In this document: positions 50,441-62,021 of the stretch, in pieces
Layout of the letters: each line of letters opens with the position of its first letter
Position numbering within the stretch: the stretch's first letter is position 1
Assembly: GCF_000143415.4 (NCBI RefSeq)
Contig: NW_003314373.1
Location: 248,001 to 312,000 of the forward strand
Direction: 5' to 3'
DNA: 64,000 bases
From: Selaginella moellendorffii
Lineage: Eukaryota; Streptophyta; Lycopodiopsida; Selaginellales; Selaginellaceae
Program-made: the position numbers and the translations under genes
The notes under the pieces: model-generated
What the model was told of the DNA's origin: nothing
The model's input: the letters and a program-made list of their open reading frames with translations, nothing else
Database searches by the model: none

Positions 50441-52066
50441 ATACTCTCCTTTCCTTCTTTACTTTTCTTTGCCTTTACCTTTTTCTTTTGTCTCTTCTAG
50501 GATGTGATCCCAAAGATGGAGCAAGCATGAGCTTGAATTTTCACCTCAAGGTTGCATCAACTCCTCTTTGTCTAGAACTTCAAGCATTTTCTAGTTTGTT
50601 TCTTAAGGTTCCTAGGTTTTCACTACATCATTCTCCATCACTCACAGCCATCATCTATTCATCTCTCTACTTTCTCAACCATAGTTTTGTACTTGATACA
50701 ATTGCTTGCTCACTTTCCGATTGCTTTTCATGCCATGCACACACAATCTTAAGGATCCTATTACATCACTATCTTTAGCATCAATAGACATGGTAGATGA
50801 ATCAAGAATCAGTAAAATCTTATACACAAACTCAATATATGGCACGAACTCTCATGATGCAATGATTTTGGGCAAATCTAGGACACTTAACTGTTAGTTT
50901 TTGAGAGCTGGTTGGACTTAATATGCACAAGAGACTAGGCATTACCATGGGTGGATGTTTTTTCTTGATCCCCATGATTTCTTCTAGCACAAGTAGTGCT
51001 CCATGCAAGCACTAGCACAGATTGTGAGCTTTTTCTTCTTCCACTAACACATGAACTGCAGACCACTTTGATAGGTATCAGAGGCTGAAAAATCCCCTCC
51101 ACTACCACTACATTACAATCAAACATTATATTCACCCACAGTCCATTTCTTTAGCCATCATCTTTCTTCACTCTAGCAATTACCATCTCCAGGCAATACA
51201 TTCACTCTACCACCCTATATCCTTGGAACTCAGCCATGCTGGAGGAATTTTCCAGAGGTGAGGGCACCTTGAGGTGGAATTCCAAGTAAGTGATTCTCCT
51301 CCATTTGGTTTTATGTTTCTTCATTGCTCCCTTTCTTTTTTTGTTTAATTTTCCACATTTTATACTTTGCTTTGGGTTGAGTGTCAAGTTCCCACTTCAA
51401 GTTTCCCCTCTGTGGTTTTCCTTTGAACCCAGAACTTCTCACTTCCTCCTGTTCTCTTTTCTTTCTTTTTCATTTATATTTTCTCACTTCTTCTTGCAGT
51501 ACTATTGACACAATGCATCACATTGCAGTGGTTGTGGGTTTCTTGTTGCAATAGAGTTTGACGTGATCGGTTATTTGTTAGTATATACATAAGTGAAATT
51601 CCCTAAAATATTCCACTGTCAGAATATTCTAGAGGTGTGAAGGATATTTTGGGAGAGGGGGTATATACCATTTGTTAAGGTTATGAAAACACTTGAGTGA
51701 AATGGAATCATGTGTTTTTCCCCATATTGAAGGGCTTCCCCCTCAACAACATATATGGAAACAACTTAGCTTATAATTGACTTTGTTTAGGACTTTGGTC
51801 CTGAGCTTGGATGGTTTCTCCTGTTTTGGTTATTGATATTGTGGAATGGGATGAGAGCATTAAGTAGCTAGAGAAGCTATTGCAAAATTGAAGTTATCTA
51901 TATGCAAGAATTCTAATAATAGTAACAATCACTACAACTTGAGACATATGAGGATTTCTTTCTTAAGGGGTTTTTCATGTTTAGTTTAGCTGCCACTATC
52001 ATCAATTTTTTTTGTATATTCTTAAAAATATATATTACTTTCTATATACTTTAATATATATAAAGC
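50441..52066. other. AT-rich intergenic DNA, probable transposon debris
   Basis: Low-complexity and pyrimidine-rich stretches follow the integrase fragment. A segment around 51580-51790 has the look of an LTR (AATATTCTAGAGGTGTGAAG, a TATATACC box, then a cleavage-like region), but no partner or ends could be fixed. No gene recognised. Confidence 0.4.
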
Positions 52067-52230
52067 TCTGAGTGCTTGGAATATGGAAAGGGAATACAGA
52101 AAATGTGTATATTAATTACCCAAAAACCCTAGCTTATATATAGGAGCGAGTGGTCTGGATTGAAACCAATTTGACGGCTATTAAAATCCCACTACGCTAA
52201 TATTAGTATATGGCATCGTAGCCGTACACT
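52067..52230 (-). repeat. Solo LTR remnant of the main gypsy family
   Basis: Starts TCTGAGTGCTTGGAATATGG and follows the 174-bp LTR closely, with about a dozen changes, to GCCGTACACT at 52230. The last 14 bp of the LTR are missing. No internal element sequence adjoins it on either side. Confidence 0.88.
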
Positions 52231-53454
52231 ATTATTATGCCATTATGTGCCACTAGAGTTAGAATTTCACATTATATAAGAAATTTTATATATGGCATTA
52301 TTTTTCATGGCATTCATATTAATGTATGCCCATAAAATTTTACATATAAATATTATTTTTTGTGTCACACTCAAGTGTTTAAACATATATGTATTTTTCT
52401 TAATATCTGATATATTTACTAGATTCTCTACTTAGTGTTACTTAAATAATATAAGAAATGCATAATCATATTTTGATCGCAATAAATTTGTCTATATCTA
52501 ATTATTTATTAAATTATATTTAAATAAAAATTTATGATTTATTTAAATTATATTTTATATTTTATTTTAAGAAATATATATATCTATTACTAGTCCTGGC
52601 CAAATATGAATAATTTAAGGGTTACAAGTATAGTTTTAATAATATTATTTAAAAGATATATTAGATAATATGGCATTGATGAAGATGTTTTATATGTTAT
52701 CATATGAACTTTTATAAATGAAATTAAAAAAAATCCCTCAATTACATAATTGTTTTATAGTAATATAGTTATTAAATATAAAAATAAACACATCTTATTA
52801 TTAAATATGGTGTTTATATATATCACATAGTTAGGGAGAAAAGGAGTCTAAAAATATATTTCCTTACTCTACTCACAAATGCAGCTCCTGGCCAACACAA
52901 CCAAAAACCAAGCAATGCATCCACTAGAGTTTGTGCTTGAACTCCACTACAAAGGGCAGTGAATCTATTCATCCAGCAAGTGGCCAAGTTCTCAGCCAAT
53001 AATTTGATGCACTCTTGCCTATAATTGCATACTACCAATCTGAGTATAAATCTGATCTTGCTCCAGAGGAAACAAAATAAGGAGGGACATAAAGATGATG
53101 ATTGGCTTCATCTGATTGGTTCCACCTCTACCCTTTATTTTAATCTACTCCAACACATCAGCTCTATGTTATGCTCCATTATCCCAGCTCCACTCATCAT
53201 CCCTAATCACTTTTGCACAATAAATTGCCACTTTAACTTCCTTAGAATATTCTTTCTTTCAAATCTTAGAATCTTAACTTGATAGCCATACCTCACCCTA
53301 ACACATGTTTGCCTTCATGTGTGTCTTAGATCTCATAGAGAGAGTCCTTCCAAAGAAAAGTTAATTATCTTAGGGAATTCAAACATTTTTCTTTGCTCCA
53401 AGTATCTTCTCTTGGTTTATTTGATTCTATTGAGTAGAACTTAAAGAGTGGATT
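52231..53454. other. AT-rich intergenic DNA
   Basis: Extremely AT-rich from 52231 to 52850, then a stretch (52850-53290) with open but unassignable pieces on both strands that may be further transposon debris. No gene recognised. Confidence 0.4.
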
Positions 53455-53725
53455 TTAGTGATGTCCATGCTTTTAGAAGGTACTGGAAATAGTCACTGGT
53501 CAATGTAAACAGGAAGGAGTGTAAAATTCTCTAAATTTTACGGCAAACCTGTAAAACACAATTAATAACTTCCACTAATTAGTAAGATGATTCCATTAAC
53601 GCGGACAATGATCTCGTGCCTGCTCCTATATATGCTTGGAACCTTCGCGATCGCCATCGCCATCGCCTAGCTCGAGAAGCTTGGAGTGGATCTCGTCTCG
53701 GCTCGTCTCTTAGAAAGAAGAGCTC
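53455..53725 (-). pseudogene. Scrambled duplicate of the mannosidase-PPR junction region
   Basis: Successive blocks match, with deletions, the mannosidase gene (TTTTAGAAGGTACT as at 58454; GGTCAATGTAAACAGGAAGG as at 58580; CCTGTAAAACACAATTAATA as at 58649; GATGATTCCATTAAC as at 58680) and then the 3' half of the DYW PPR gene (GCGGACAATGATCTCG as at 59890; CTCGAGAAGCTTGG as at 60138). So about 270 bp condense pieces spread over 1.7 kb at 58.45-60.17 kb, in the same order and orientation. It is non-functional. Confidence 0.85.
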
Positions 53726-53830
53726 TTTGCATTCCTATAAACCCACAAGCATCATAAGTTATGCCTTTGATACAAGCTGCATCACGAAAGGAGCAAGCAA
53801 ACAAAGAAATATCAATATCAGATGACTTAC

Positions 53831-56647
53831 TTAATATGGTCGATCGAAGATGACTCGCAGCTGATCCTCCGTGATAGGGAACTGTCTGGCTTTATCGATC
53901 CTAAACAGCCTTAGGATCTCCTGGAAAACTTCGCGAGCGTTTGCAAACCTTCCACTCTCGTAGTAGGCCTGAAAGACGGCGTTGTAAGACAGCAGCAGGG
54001 GGCGATGGCCGAGCGAAACCATCCTCTGGAGTATGTGGTGCGCCTCCTCGGTTCTTCCCAGCTCACAGAGCTTTCGGATCAGCTCAAGGTAGCTCGCTCC
54101 AGTGGGCTTGAACTGGCGGGCAACAGTTTCTTCCAAAGCTCCATAGGCTTCGTCCAGCATTCCGGCTTGACAGTAGCCTTCCAACAGCACCCTGTAAGTG
54201 TCTTGAGTTTGCGGCGAATCCACCTTTTGCATCTGCTCGAACAACTGCCGAGAAATTCCAGCTTTTCCAGCCTTGAAGTGGTACTTGATCAGAAGCTTGT
54301 AGGACTTTATCGTCGGGGACAATCCTCGCTCCACCATTTTCTGGTGGAGCTCGTAAGCGTCCTCTAGTCGGCCCCTCCTACACAGCTTCGTTACAAGGCT
54401 GCTGTGAACCATGGCCATCTGTCTGCTGAGTGTCGGCTTTCCATGCTCGACCATTTTCTGGAACTGCGCCAGTGCCTTGCTCACCTTGCCAAGCCTCACA
54501 AGTCCTCGTATGATCTCGTAATACGTCAAAATATTGATCTCACAACCCCTTTCCAGCGCTTGCTCAGCAACTGTCAAGCTTATCTTGAGTTTTCCCGACG
54601 TGAAAAGCATCCTGACGAGAGTATCCCACAGGTGGTGATTGATCGAGCCTTGTCTGCTGTCAGCTTGTGTCACTAGCTGCTGTGCAAGGCCTGGATAGCC
54701 GGCTTGGCACAGTCCTTCCACAAGACTGGTGCAAAAGAGTGCGTCTGGAATCCACTGCTTCTCTTCCATCTCCGAGACCAACTTGTGGACGAAGGCTGGC
54801 AGCTTCTTGTTCCTGGCAATCCACCTCAAGCCAGCCATGATGGCGTTGTGAAGTTCACACGATGGAGCACACCCTCTCCGGACCATGTCTTTCACGAGCT
54901 CATCCACCTCCATGGCTCTTTCGTCTCGCAGAAAGGCACGAACGAGCGTTGCGTACATCCCCACTGTTGGTTGCATGTCTTTGGCGATCGTCTGGAGAAT
55001 CCTGTACGCCTCTTCCAGCTTCCTTTCCCTGCAGAGCTTGTTGATCTGAGAAACATACGCAGCCAAGCCTTTGAGGCTGCCGCATTCGTTTCTCACATCT
55101 TCCTCAAACTTGCGAGCGTCCTCCAAGCTCTTGCTCTTGAGAAAAACTTCGGAGATAAGCACGTAAGTCGCTCCATCGGGCTCGCATCCTTTTCTTATCA
55201 TCTCCGTGAAGAGCCTCCGGGCAGCGTCCACGCTCTTGTGCCAAGCCAGCGCTCGCATGAGCGAGTTGTAAGTCACAGCATTGGGAGGACAGCCGATATC
55301 TTCCATCTTGTAGAACAACTCCACAGCGTTGTCCACTTGCCCAGCCTTGCACAGTCCCTTGATGAATATAGTGTAGAGCACCACGTCGGGCCGAGCGTTT
55401 CCACGCTCTTGGATCTGCTTGAGGAGCTCAAAAGCATAGTCCACCTTCCCAACGTTGCAAAGCCCGTCTATAAACGCACTATACGTAACGATGTCGGGAC
55501 TTTCCATCTTTTCCAGGTAGGAGCAAGCCTTGTCAAACTGCCGTGCCTTGCAAAGCCCATCGATCACAGTCGTGTAGAGCACTACGTGAGGAGTGTATCT
55601 TCTCTCGATCATCTGCTGGAAGAGCTCGCAAGCCTCTGCGATCCTCCCGGCCTTGCAAAGCCCCGAGACAAGAGCTCCATAAGTGTGAGAGTTTGGCTGG
55701 CAGAGAGCCTCGTCCATGTCTCGAGAGAAAATCTCCAGTGCCTTGTCCACGAGCTTGGCCTTGACAAGCCCGTCTATGAGACTGTTATACACCACCACGC
55801 TCAAGAATCGCAAGCTCTTTCGCAGCCTTTGGTAGTGATCCGTGGCCTCGGAGATCTTCCCAGCCTTGCAAAGTCCAGTGACGAGGAAACCAAAGCACTG
55901 GACGACCCTCTCTTCTTCTTCTCCACCATAGCGTTCCTTAAACTCTTCGAAGATCGCCAGCGCCTTCTCGGCATCGCCCTGTGCCGCTAGACCATCCACG
56001 AGAATCCCATACATGAACTTGGAGGGAGCCAAGGAAAACCTGGAGAGCTCCTGGAATCTATCGTATGCCTGCCCAGCTCTTCCACCCTTGACAAGAACAT
56101 GAACGAGGCAATCGTATGCCAAGATCCCGGGCCTGTAGCTCCCACCACTTCCAGACGCCCACTCGAAGAACGAGCACGCCATCTCTAAGCTCTGAGCTCC
56201 AAGCACAACCCTAGCGACTAGAAAATCCGAGAGAAGAGACTCGAATCGCTGCCCAAGAGCACTGCCGATTTCCTGTCCATGCTCTAGGAACCCCAAAATA
56301 TCGAGGATTGCATCGGCATGGCCGAAGAATCCACTCGATCGACTCGAGCGTACCTGGCGGATGCTGCATTCCACGCGATTGTAACGCTGCTGGAGCGATT
56401 TCGTCCGGGACGACGCTGAGATGAGCACCGCATTTGGCTTGGAAGTAGCAGAGGCGACGAGCGAGCACAGCTCCTTCAAGGGATCGCCATTGCTGTCTTG
56501 CGAGCCGGGGTGCTTCTTCTTCTTGAGCACTGGATTCGAGCGGCCATTTTCCCCACCATTGTCGCCAGAAGATGAGGAGGAGGAAGCGTTGCTATCGAGA
56601 TTGAGACGGAAGAAGCGCGAGCGAGGGCGCAGGAGCCCCAAGCGCAT
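53831..56647 (-). CDS. P-class PPR protein, probably mitochondrial or plastid
   Basis: An intronless gene of 938 residues. The N-terminus (MRLGLLRPRSRFFRLNLDSN) is basic, as in organellar targeting peptides. From about residue 160 on, the protein is a run of classical 35-residue P motifs, about 19 or 20 of them, such as VVYNSLIDGLVKAKLVDKAL, HTYGALVSGLCKAGRIAEAC and VLYTTVIDGLCKARQFDKAC. There is no E or DYW domain. P-class proteins stabilise, process or help translate specific organellar transcripts. It differs from the S-motif PPR genes in this window in repeat length and sequence, so it is from another lineage. It ends ITEDQLRVIFDRPY. Confidence 0.92.
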   Translation of the reverse strand: MRLGLLRPRSRFFRLNLDSNASSSSSSGDNGGENGRSNPVLKKKKHPGSQDSNGDPLKELCSLVASATSKPNAVLISASSRTKSLQQRYNRVECSIRQVRSSRSSGFFGHADAILDILGFLEHGQEIGSALGQRFESLLSDFLVARVVLGAQSLEMACSFFEWASGSGGSYRPGILAYDCLVHVLVKGGRAGQAYDRFQELSRFSLAPSKFMYGILVDGLAAQGDAEKALAIFEEFKERYGGEEEERVVQCFGFLVTGLCKAGKISEATDHYQRLRKSLRFLSVVVYNSLIDGLVKAKLVDKALEIFSRDMDEALCQPNSHTYGALVSGLCKAGRIAEACELFQQMIERRYTPHVVLYTTVIDGLCKARQFDKACSYLEKMESPDIVTYSAFIDGLCNVGKVDYAFELLKQIQERGNARPDVVLYTIFIKGLCKAGQVDNAVELFYKMEDIGCPPNAVTYNSLMRALAWHKSVDAARRLFTEMIRKGCEPDGATYVLISEVFLKSKSLEDARKFEEDVRNECGSLKGLAAYVSQINKLCRERKLEEAYRILQTIAKDMQPTVGMYATLVRAFLRDERAMEVDELVKDMVRRGCAPSCELHNAIMAGLRWIARNKKLPAFVHKLVSEMEEKQWIPDALFCTSLVEGLCQAGYPGLAQQLVTQADSRQGSINHHLWDTLVRMLFTSGKLKISLTVAEQALERGCEINILTYYEIIRGLVRLGKVSKALAQFQKMVEHGKPTLSRQMAMVHSSLVTKLCRRGRLEDAYELHQKMVERGLSPTIKSYKLLIKYHFKAGKAGISRQLFEQMQKVDSPQTQDTYRVLLEGYCQAGMLDEAYGALEETVARQFKPTGASYLELIRKLCELGRTEEAHHILQRMVSLGHRPLLLSYNAVFQAYYESGRFANAREVFQEILRLFRIDKARQFPITEDQLRVIFDRPY

Positions 56648-57535
56648 CCTCTGCCCACATTCTTACACCCTAAACCCCTCGTCATTTTAATTTATAATCA
56701 TATATTCATAATAAAAGAAAAGGAATATATTTTGAAAAAAAGGAAAAAATAAATAATGGAATCATTTGGAGTAGCTTGATTGGTTTAATATAAATCATGT
56801 TTTATGAAGCAACAAGATAAAATAAAATTCTACATTTGCAATATTTATTTATTCACTATCTATTTCTTTATTATTTTAATTTAATATTTAAACCTTCTTT
56901 GAGAACATTTAGAATTATTGTATTCTAAGTTTATAACTTTAAATTTCCTCAAAGGTTATTTAGTGCAATATTATTCAAACCCAAAGATGTTTAATTCTAA
57001 ATATCTTAAAATATTTAATTAATTGAAAAACATTATTTATAGGAATTTTCTTTTTACATTTGAACCTAAATAAATTGTCTCTCAAGTCATTATCTTTTAT
57101 TTCTTAGAAGTAATTGTAAATTATAACAATTAAAAAGTGATATATAATTTCAGTAAAATATAATATACACTTCATATATTAAATAAGTACAAAGTAATAT
57201 TTCATTTTTAGCATAAAAGATTTAACATTATTTATAATACTTTTGTCTTCCAAATGACTCTTTTACAAAATTAAACCCACCTAAGAAAATTAAATTTTTT
57301 TTTAAAGCACTTCTTCACTTTCCATATGACTCCTTTACAAAATTAAATTCACCCATTATAGTTTAGAAAAATTAAAATTCTTGTCCAGGCACTAAAGACA
57401 ATTTTTATCTTTATTAAAATTTGGGTGGAATTCCAAAAAAAAACTTTTAAGTGAAATTTAATTTTAATAATCAACAAGTGTATTCAAATTGAAACTATAT
57501 ATTAATGGAGAAAAGTATCTTTAATTAATAAAACT
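56648..57535. other. AT-rich intergenic region
   Basis: AT-rich spacer between the P-class PPR gene and the 3' end of the mannosidase gene. No gene seen. It should contain the PPR promoter and the mannosidase polyadenylation region. Confidence 0.5.
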
Positions 57536-59671
57536 TTACCTAGGAATAATTTTGATGGGATGAGCCTCTGTGTTAAATACCCATTGATTGAAAAGAAAAT
57601 TATCAGAAGAAGAATATAAAAGAAAAAGATACTTAAGGGTCTCTGCTAAAAAATAACTTTGCATCTTATTGTCTTTTTTACCAGTAATAACCTGTAATAA
57701 GATAATAAATTTATTATTAAAATGCATATTAAACATTAATCTTACATCAACATGACCAACATAGCCATTTTCCACTCGTGAGTATTTCTCATATGCCAAA
57801 AAAATGTTCCAACCCCATTCTCTATATGCTTTATTGTTTGTTAATCGCCACATATAAAAAATTGACTCAAGAGTCTCTGGTCTCATAATGTTCTTTGGAT
57901 CTTGAATTGTCATTTCCTTCACAAATATAGAATTAGTATTTGCAAGAAGATTTACTAAAAACTTTGTATCAACCTTGCCATTATAAATATAAGTGTCAGC
58001 AGCAATTCTTATAGGTGAGGAATAGAAAAAATTATAGCAGGTGGTGGTCAACTGATTTATATGTGTAGTGAAATTATAAAAAGAAAAGGAAAGAGAAAAA
58101 AAAAACCTGTTGGGCAAGCCAAAGATACTGATTTTTCTTTTGAGCTGAAGCATCATAAGAGCCAAGAACAAGCATAGCAGGAATAAAACAAGCAAGCTCC
58201 TCCATCTGAAATGTTTCATATGAATATGCAAAAGTTTATATGAAAAAGCTTACCTTGGGAAAAAGGTCACCATTACTATTGCGTTCAAATACATAATAGT
58301 ATGGTGCTTTTTTTTTAATCAAGGTCATCAAACCATCCATAGATCTCTCCCACATTTGTCTAAATGATAATAAAAAATATTAAAATAAATGGAAAGGAGT
58401 AAGGAATACCTATAACCTTGTACTGCTTGTGTTTTACCTCCAAGAACCCATGTTTTTAGAAGGTACTCATAAAAGCTAGAATTAATTCTATAAGCATAGA
58501 AAATATTAAAAAGATTATAGAATACCTGTCACCTGTACCCCCAAAGGTAACTTTGTCATACCGTTGTAGGGTATGTGGGTCAATGTAAACAGGAAGGAGT
58601 CCATCTTTTGGAAATATTTTCTGAATTGTTCTCATGGCAGTTTCAACCTGTAAAACACAATTAATAGCTTTCACTAGAGATGATTCCATTAACCTTGATG
58701 CGATACTTTTGCAATCCAGTTCTTTGTGACAGAGCAATAAACTCAACTTGCAAGGTTCCAAGTTCAGCCAGCACACTGGCTCCCTAATCAATCCATAAGT
58801 TTTGGAAATCAGGTTTACCAAAGAACATATATATACCACAGGATTTCTCGCCTCTCCACTTGCCAGATTCACCCTCCCATAGGGTATTCCAGTCTCAGTA
58901 TTGAATGCTGGAAGTAACCTATCGGCTAATTGTCTCGCTTTCGTTAAGAAAATATCATCCTTTGTGAGGTCATATGTGCTTATCAACCCTCCCAGAATTC
59001 TATGCATAACAAAAACTTAGGAAATTGAGACAATATTTGTAGAAATCATTACCGAACTGTTGTTTCAAACAGATTGACCTCATAGTTTATGTTAAAGTTG
59101 AGCCCAGCTACGAACCTGTGCATTAAGTTAGGCACATGATGTATCATCTGTTACAAGGATAAGTACGTTCTAGCTTTCTGAAATTGGGTGTGGAGGCCCA
59201 TGATATAGAGTGTGTCCATTGCGTCTATAATGGTGGCACCAAGACCACCAAAACTGTTCACCCCATTTTTTGTCAAAGGCTAAACAAAAATATCAGAAGG
59301 AAAAAAAAAGTCAAAACGAGAGACAGAGGGTTAAAGGTTTTCCATATTACTTGTAGCTCGTCTTCACCCCAGGCGAATTTCTCATATGATGTCCAGGCAT
59401 GGAGCATGGCTGCCCTCACTCTCTCTCTTCTTTGCAAGGTCTCATCTGTAGGAGCAAACTTCAGATCTTCCTGCACAAAATTGGACAATCAAAAATCAAA
59501 ACTTTGGGGAATGAAGCAAAATGTCATCCTTGCCTCTGATGAGTGATCTGTGACGTTAGCCTACAGTACAAGTTATGAAAAGCCGGTAAGAACAAAAGTT
59601 TCTAGAACTGCACATACTGAGAAAATCCCGGAGAAGACTGTGAAGAGGAGGATGACCAGCACACGACCCAT
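57536..59671 (-). CDS. MNS: Class I alpha-1,2-mannosidase (GH47, MNS type)
   Basis: Thirteen exons: 59671-59618, 59560-59534, 59470-59351, 59279-59167, 59115-59053, 58999-58837, 58783-58694, 58647-58526, 58475-58410, 58359-58254, 58205-58107, 58051-57746, 57691-57536. The total of 1485 bp encodes 494 residues in frame. A hydrophobic N-terminal anchor ([15 protein letters not shown]) suggests a type II Golgi/ER protein. Family blocks in order: [184 protein letters not shown] and the calcium-site NTEAHP. It trims mannose from N-glycans. Intron 2 has a GC donor and exon 2 is only 27 bp. Introns are very AT-rich. Confidence 0.9.
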
Positions 59672-59826
59672 TGATCCAGTAAAGGTTAACTAACACCAGT
59701 TTTTAAAACAGAAAGAAATCTGTCGCCATTCTTTGACCGCTTTGGAGATCCCGTCACAGCTATGCAAGTTTGGCCTGTTTCTCGTCACACATGGCAAAAC
59801 CTCGAAAAGTTTTGCAAAGTAAAACA

Positions 59827-61971
59827 CTACCAAAAGTCCCGACAAGTGCACTCTCCAAGGCTCACGAACTTGTGGAAGCGGTTTGCGTCGCGGACAATGA
59901 TCTCGCGCCCCGTGACTTTGGAGATCATCTTCGCGGCAGCGTGACAATCGCAGCACATTCTCAAGTTCTTCATCACCCTCAGCGGTGTTCCATGCGGCGT
60001 CGACAACACCCCAAACGCGATCGCCACCTTCTCGCTGTGGTATCCCAAAAGCTTGCTCTTGCTCGCGTCCTCGATGTCATGCAAGACCTCCTCGGTGCTT
60101 GGAACATACCCCGCTTTCGCGATCGCGTCGCCCAGCTCGAGAAGCTTGGCGTGGATCTCTTCCCACCTATTGTGGCTCGTGTCTCCCACCAAGAACTCGT
60201 GGATCTTGCCATCGATCTCGATCCAGCTCCGCCCGGGTTGCTTTCTCACGCCGCTCCTCTCCATTCTCTTGCGAGTGTCCTTGACGTCGTCCCACTTCTT
60301 GGCAGCGGCGAAGAGATTCGAGAGAAGTACGTGATCTCCGGAAGCTTGCCCTTTGGACTGCGACTTACAGACCGCCTCGGCTATGCGTTTTGCTCGATCC
60401 ACGTCCCCGTGAACCTTGCATGCTCCAAGCAGCATCGTCCAAGTCACTGGATCCGGAAGAAAAGGCATGGTTCGGATGAGTTCTTCTGCGTGTTCCAGCC
60501 ATCCCGCTCGGCTCAAGACGTCAACCATGGTGGAGAAGTTATCGGCATTTGGAGTGAGGCCATAGTCGCTTGAAATGCCGAGAAAGAGGACGCCAGATCT
60601 ATAGACCAGGCCCGCATAGCTACAAGCCGATAGAACACATCCATAGGTGATGAGATCCGGCTTGATTCCCTGCTGCTGCATCTCCACAAAGAGTTCCAGT
60701 GATTCTATTGGGTAGCCGTTTTGGCAGTGAGCAGCGATGATCGCAGTCCAGGAGATCACGTCTTTGTTGTGGATTCTATCAAATACGAGCCTTGCATCTT
60801 CGACACATCCAAACTTGGCATACATGTAGATGAGCGAGTTGCCAACGAGAACATCCGTGTCGAGATTGTGATGTCGAGAGATTCGAGAGTGAACCTCTCT
60901 TCCTTGCTGGATCGCTGTTAAGTTTGCACAGGCATCGAGAGCTGCCAGAAAAGTTCGCTGGTCTGGCTCCAAGTCCATCGCCTGGTAGAGCTCCAAAACG
61001 TTCATGTAATCCCCATTTTGGGCATTTGCCAAAAGCATCGCATTCCACGATACAACATCTTTATCCTTCAAGTTGCTAAAACATTTTCTAGCCTCGCCAA
61101 TACAACCAAACCTCCCATACATACTGATTAGCGAGTTGCTTAGATTGGTTTCTCGTCTCAGATTTATCGACTTGTTTGCCAAAATCTTCGTGTGGACATC
61201 TAAACCCTGTTCTAATCTCTCTACTCCAGCTATCAGACCCAGAAATGTTACAGCGTCGGGTTTTAGATCCATACTTTTAAACAAATCCATCGCTCTATCA
61301 AAATACCCATTCTGGGCAAATGCTGCTACCATTGCGTTCCAAGTAACAACGTCTTTCTCCAGCCTTGCTTTAAAGATATAAAATGCTTCGTCTAGCCGCT
61401 GGAATTTTCCGTACATTGTAATAAGCGCATTGCCGAGAATATGGTCTCCAGCCAGTGCCCCATCCGCGACCATGCAGTCGTACAAATGCCGGCCCTCTAT
61501 CAAGCTCGAGCACGCCTCTAGGGCAACCACGTAGGTTATCTGGTTGGGTCTCACTCCCTGGAGATCCATCTCGCGGAAGATTTGCATCGCCAGGCGCTTG
61601 GATCCGTTGCTCGCGGCCGCGGCGATCATGATTGTCCACGAGTAGATGTTCTTCCGGTCGCCGATTTCATCGAACACGCGCTGGGCATCGCCGACGCTGC
61701 CGCATTTGCCATACATTTCGATCAGTAGATTCGCAAGGAAGCGATCCAGCTGCGAATTCCTGGCCAGGCGGTGGTGAATCCGCCGGCCATCGGCTAGGTT
61801 CTTGGATCTTCCGCAGCGCTTGATCAGAGACGAGCAGAGGTCTTTCAGGGAATCCGGGTGAGCCGTGTCCAGGGCGGCCAGATCGATTGTCTCTTGGTCG
61901 CCGCGATGCCGATATTTCGAGACAGAGCAGTGGATGCTCCTCTTCTTGACAAGATTTCTTCTCACGAGCAT
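59827..61971 (-). CDS. PPR-DYW protein (organellar C-to-U RNA-editing factor)
   Basis: An intronless gene of 714 residues with PLS-type PPR motifs, for example DRFLANLLIEMYGKCGSVGD, GVRPNQITYVVALEACSSLI and DVISWTAIIAAHCQNGYPIE. E1/E2 regions follow (VTWTMLLGACKVHGDVDRAK; GVRKQPGRSWIEIDGKIHEF). A full DYW domain has HSEKVAIAFGVLS (the HxE zinc/catalytic motif), NLRMCCDCHAAAKMISKVTG (CxxCH) and the terminal CTCRDFW, a DFW variant of the DYW tripeptide. All zinc ligands and the catalytic glutamate are present, so deaminase activity is expected. Its target is an organellar transcript, unknown. It is divergent from the next PPR gene, with only 50 bp between the start codons. Confidence 0.94.
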   Translation of the reverse strand: MLVRRNLVKKRSIHCSVSKYRHRGDQETIDLAALDTAHPDSLKDLCSSLIKRCGRSKNLADGRRIHHRLARNSQLDRFLANLLIEMYGKCGSVGDAQRVFDEIGDRKNIYSWTIMIAAAASNGSKRLAMQIFREMDLQGVRPNQITYVVALEACSSLIEGRHLYDCMVADGALAGDHILGNALITMYGKFQRLDEAFYIFKARLEKDVVTWNAMVAAFAQNGYFDRAMDLFKSMDLKPDAVTFLGLIAGVERLEQGLDVHTKILANKSINLRRETNLSNSLISMYGRFGCIGEARKCFSNLKDKDVVSWNAMLLANAQNGDYMNVLELYQAMDLEPDQRTFLAALDACANLTAIQQGREVHSRISRHHNLDTDVLVGNSLIYMYAKFGCVEDARLVFDRIHNKDVISWTAIIAAHCQNGYPIESLELFVEMQQQGIKPDLITYGCVLSACSYAGLVYRSGVLFLGISSDYGLTPNADNFSTMVDVLSRAGWLEHAEELIRTMPFLPDPVTWTMLLGACKVHGDVDRAKRIAEAVCKSQSKGQASGDHVLLSNLFAAAKKWDDVKDTRKRMERSGVRKQPGRSWIEIDGKIHEFLVGDTSHNRWEEIHAKLLELGDAIAKAGYVPSTEEVLHDIEDASKSKLLGYHSEKVAIAFGVLSTPHGTPLRVMKNLRMCCDCHAAAKMISKVTGREIIVRDANRFHKFVSLGECTCRDFW

Positions 61972-62021
61972 CGAAGAAGCTCGATCGTGGCGGCATCTGG
62001 TCGATCGACGAGCTAGGGTTT
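61972..62021. promoter_or_regulatory. 50-bp gap between divergent PPR start codons
   Basis: Only 50 bp separate the ATG of the DYW gene (minus, 61971) from the ATG of the next PPR gene (plus, 62022). AGCTAGGGTTT (a telo-box-like AGGGTT) lies just before the plus-strand ATG. The promoters and 5' leaders must overlap or extend into the opposing coding sequence. Confidence 0.6.

Noticed and set aside
52823-53290. Possible gypsy RNase H or gag remnant
   Set aside because: Open pieces exist on both strands, but no motif could be matched with confidence.
54704-55990. 428-codon plus-strand frame opposite the P-class PPR gene
   Set aside because: It mirrors the repeats of the real gene on the other strand and has no recognisable domain.
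59770-60573. 267-codon plus-strand frame opposite the DYW domain
   Set aside because: Antisense to the conserved DYW region; no family resemblance.
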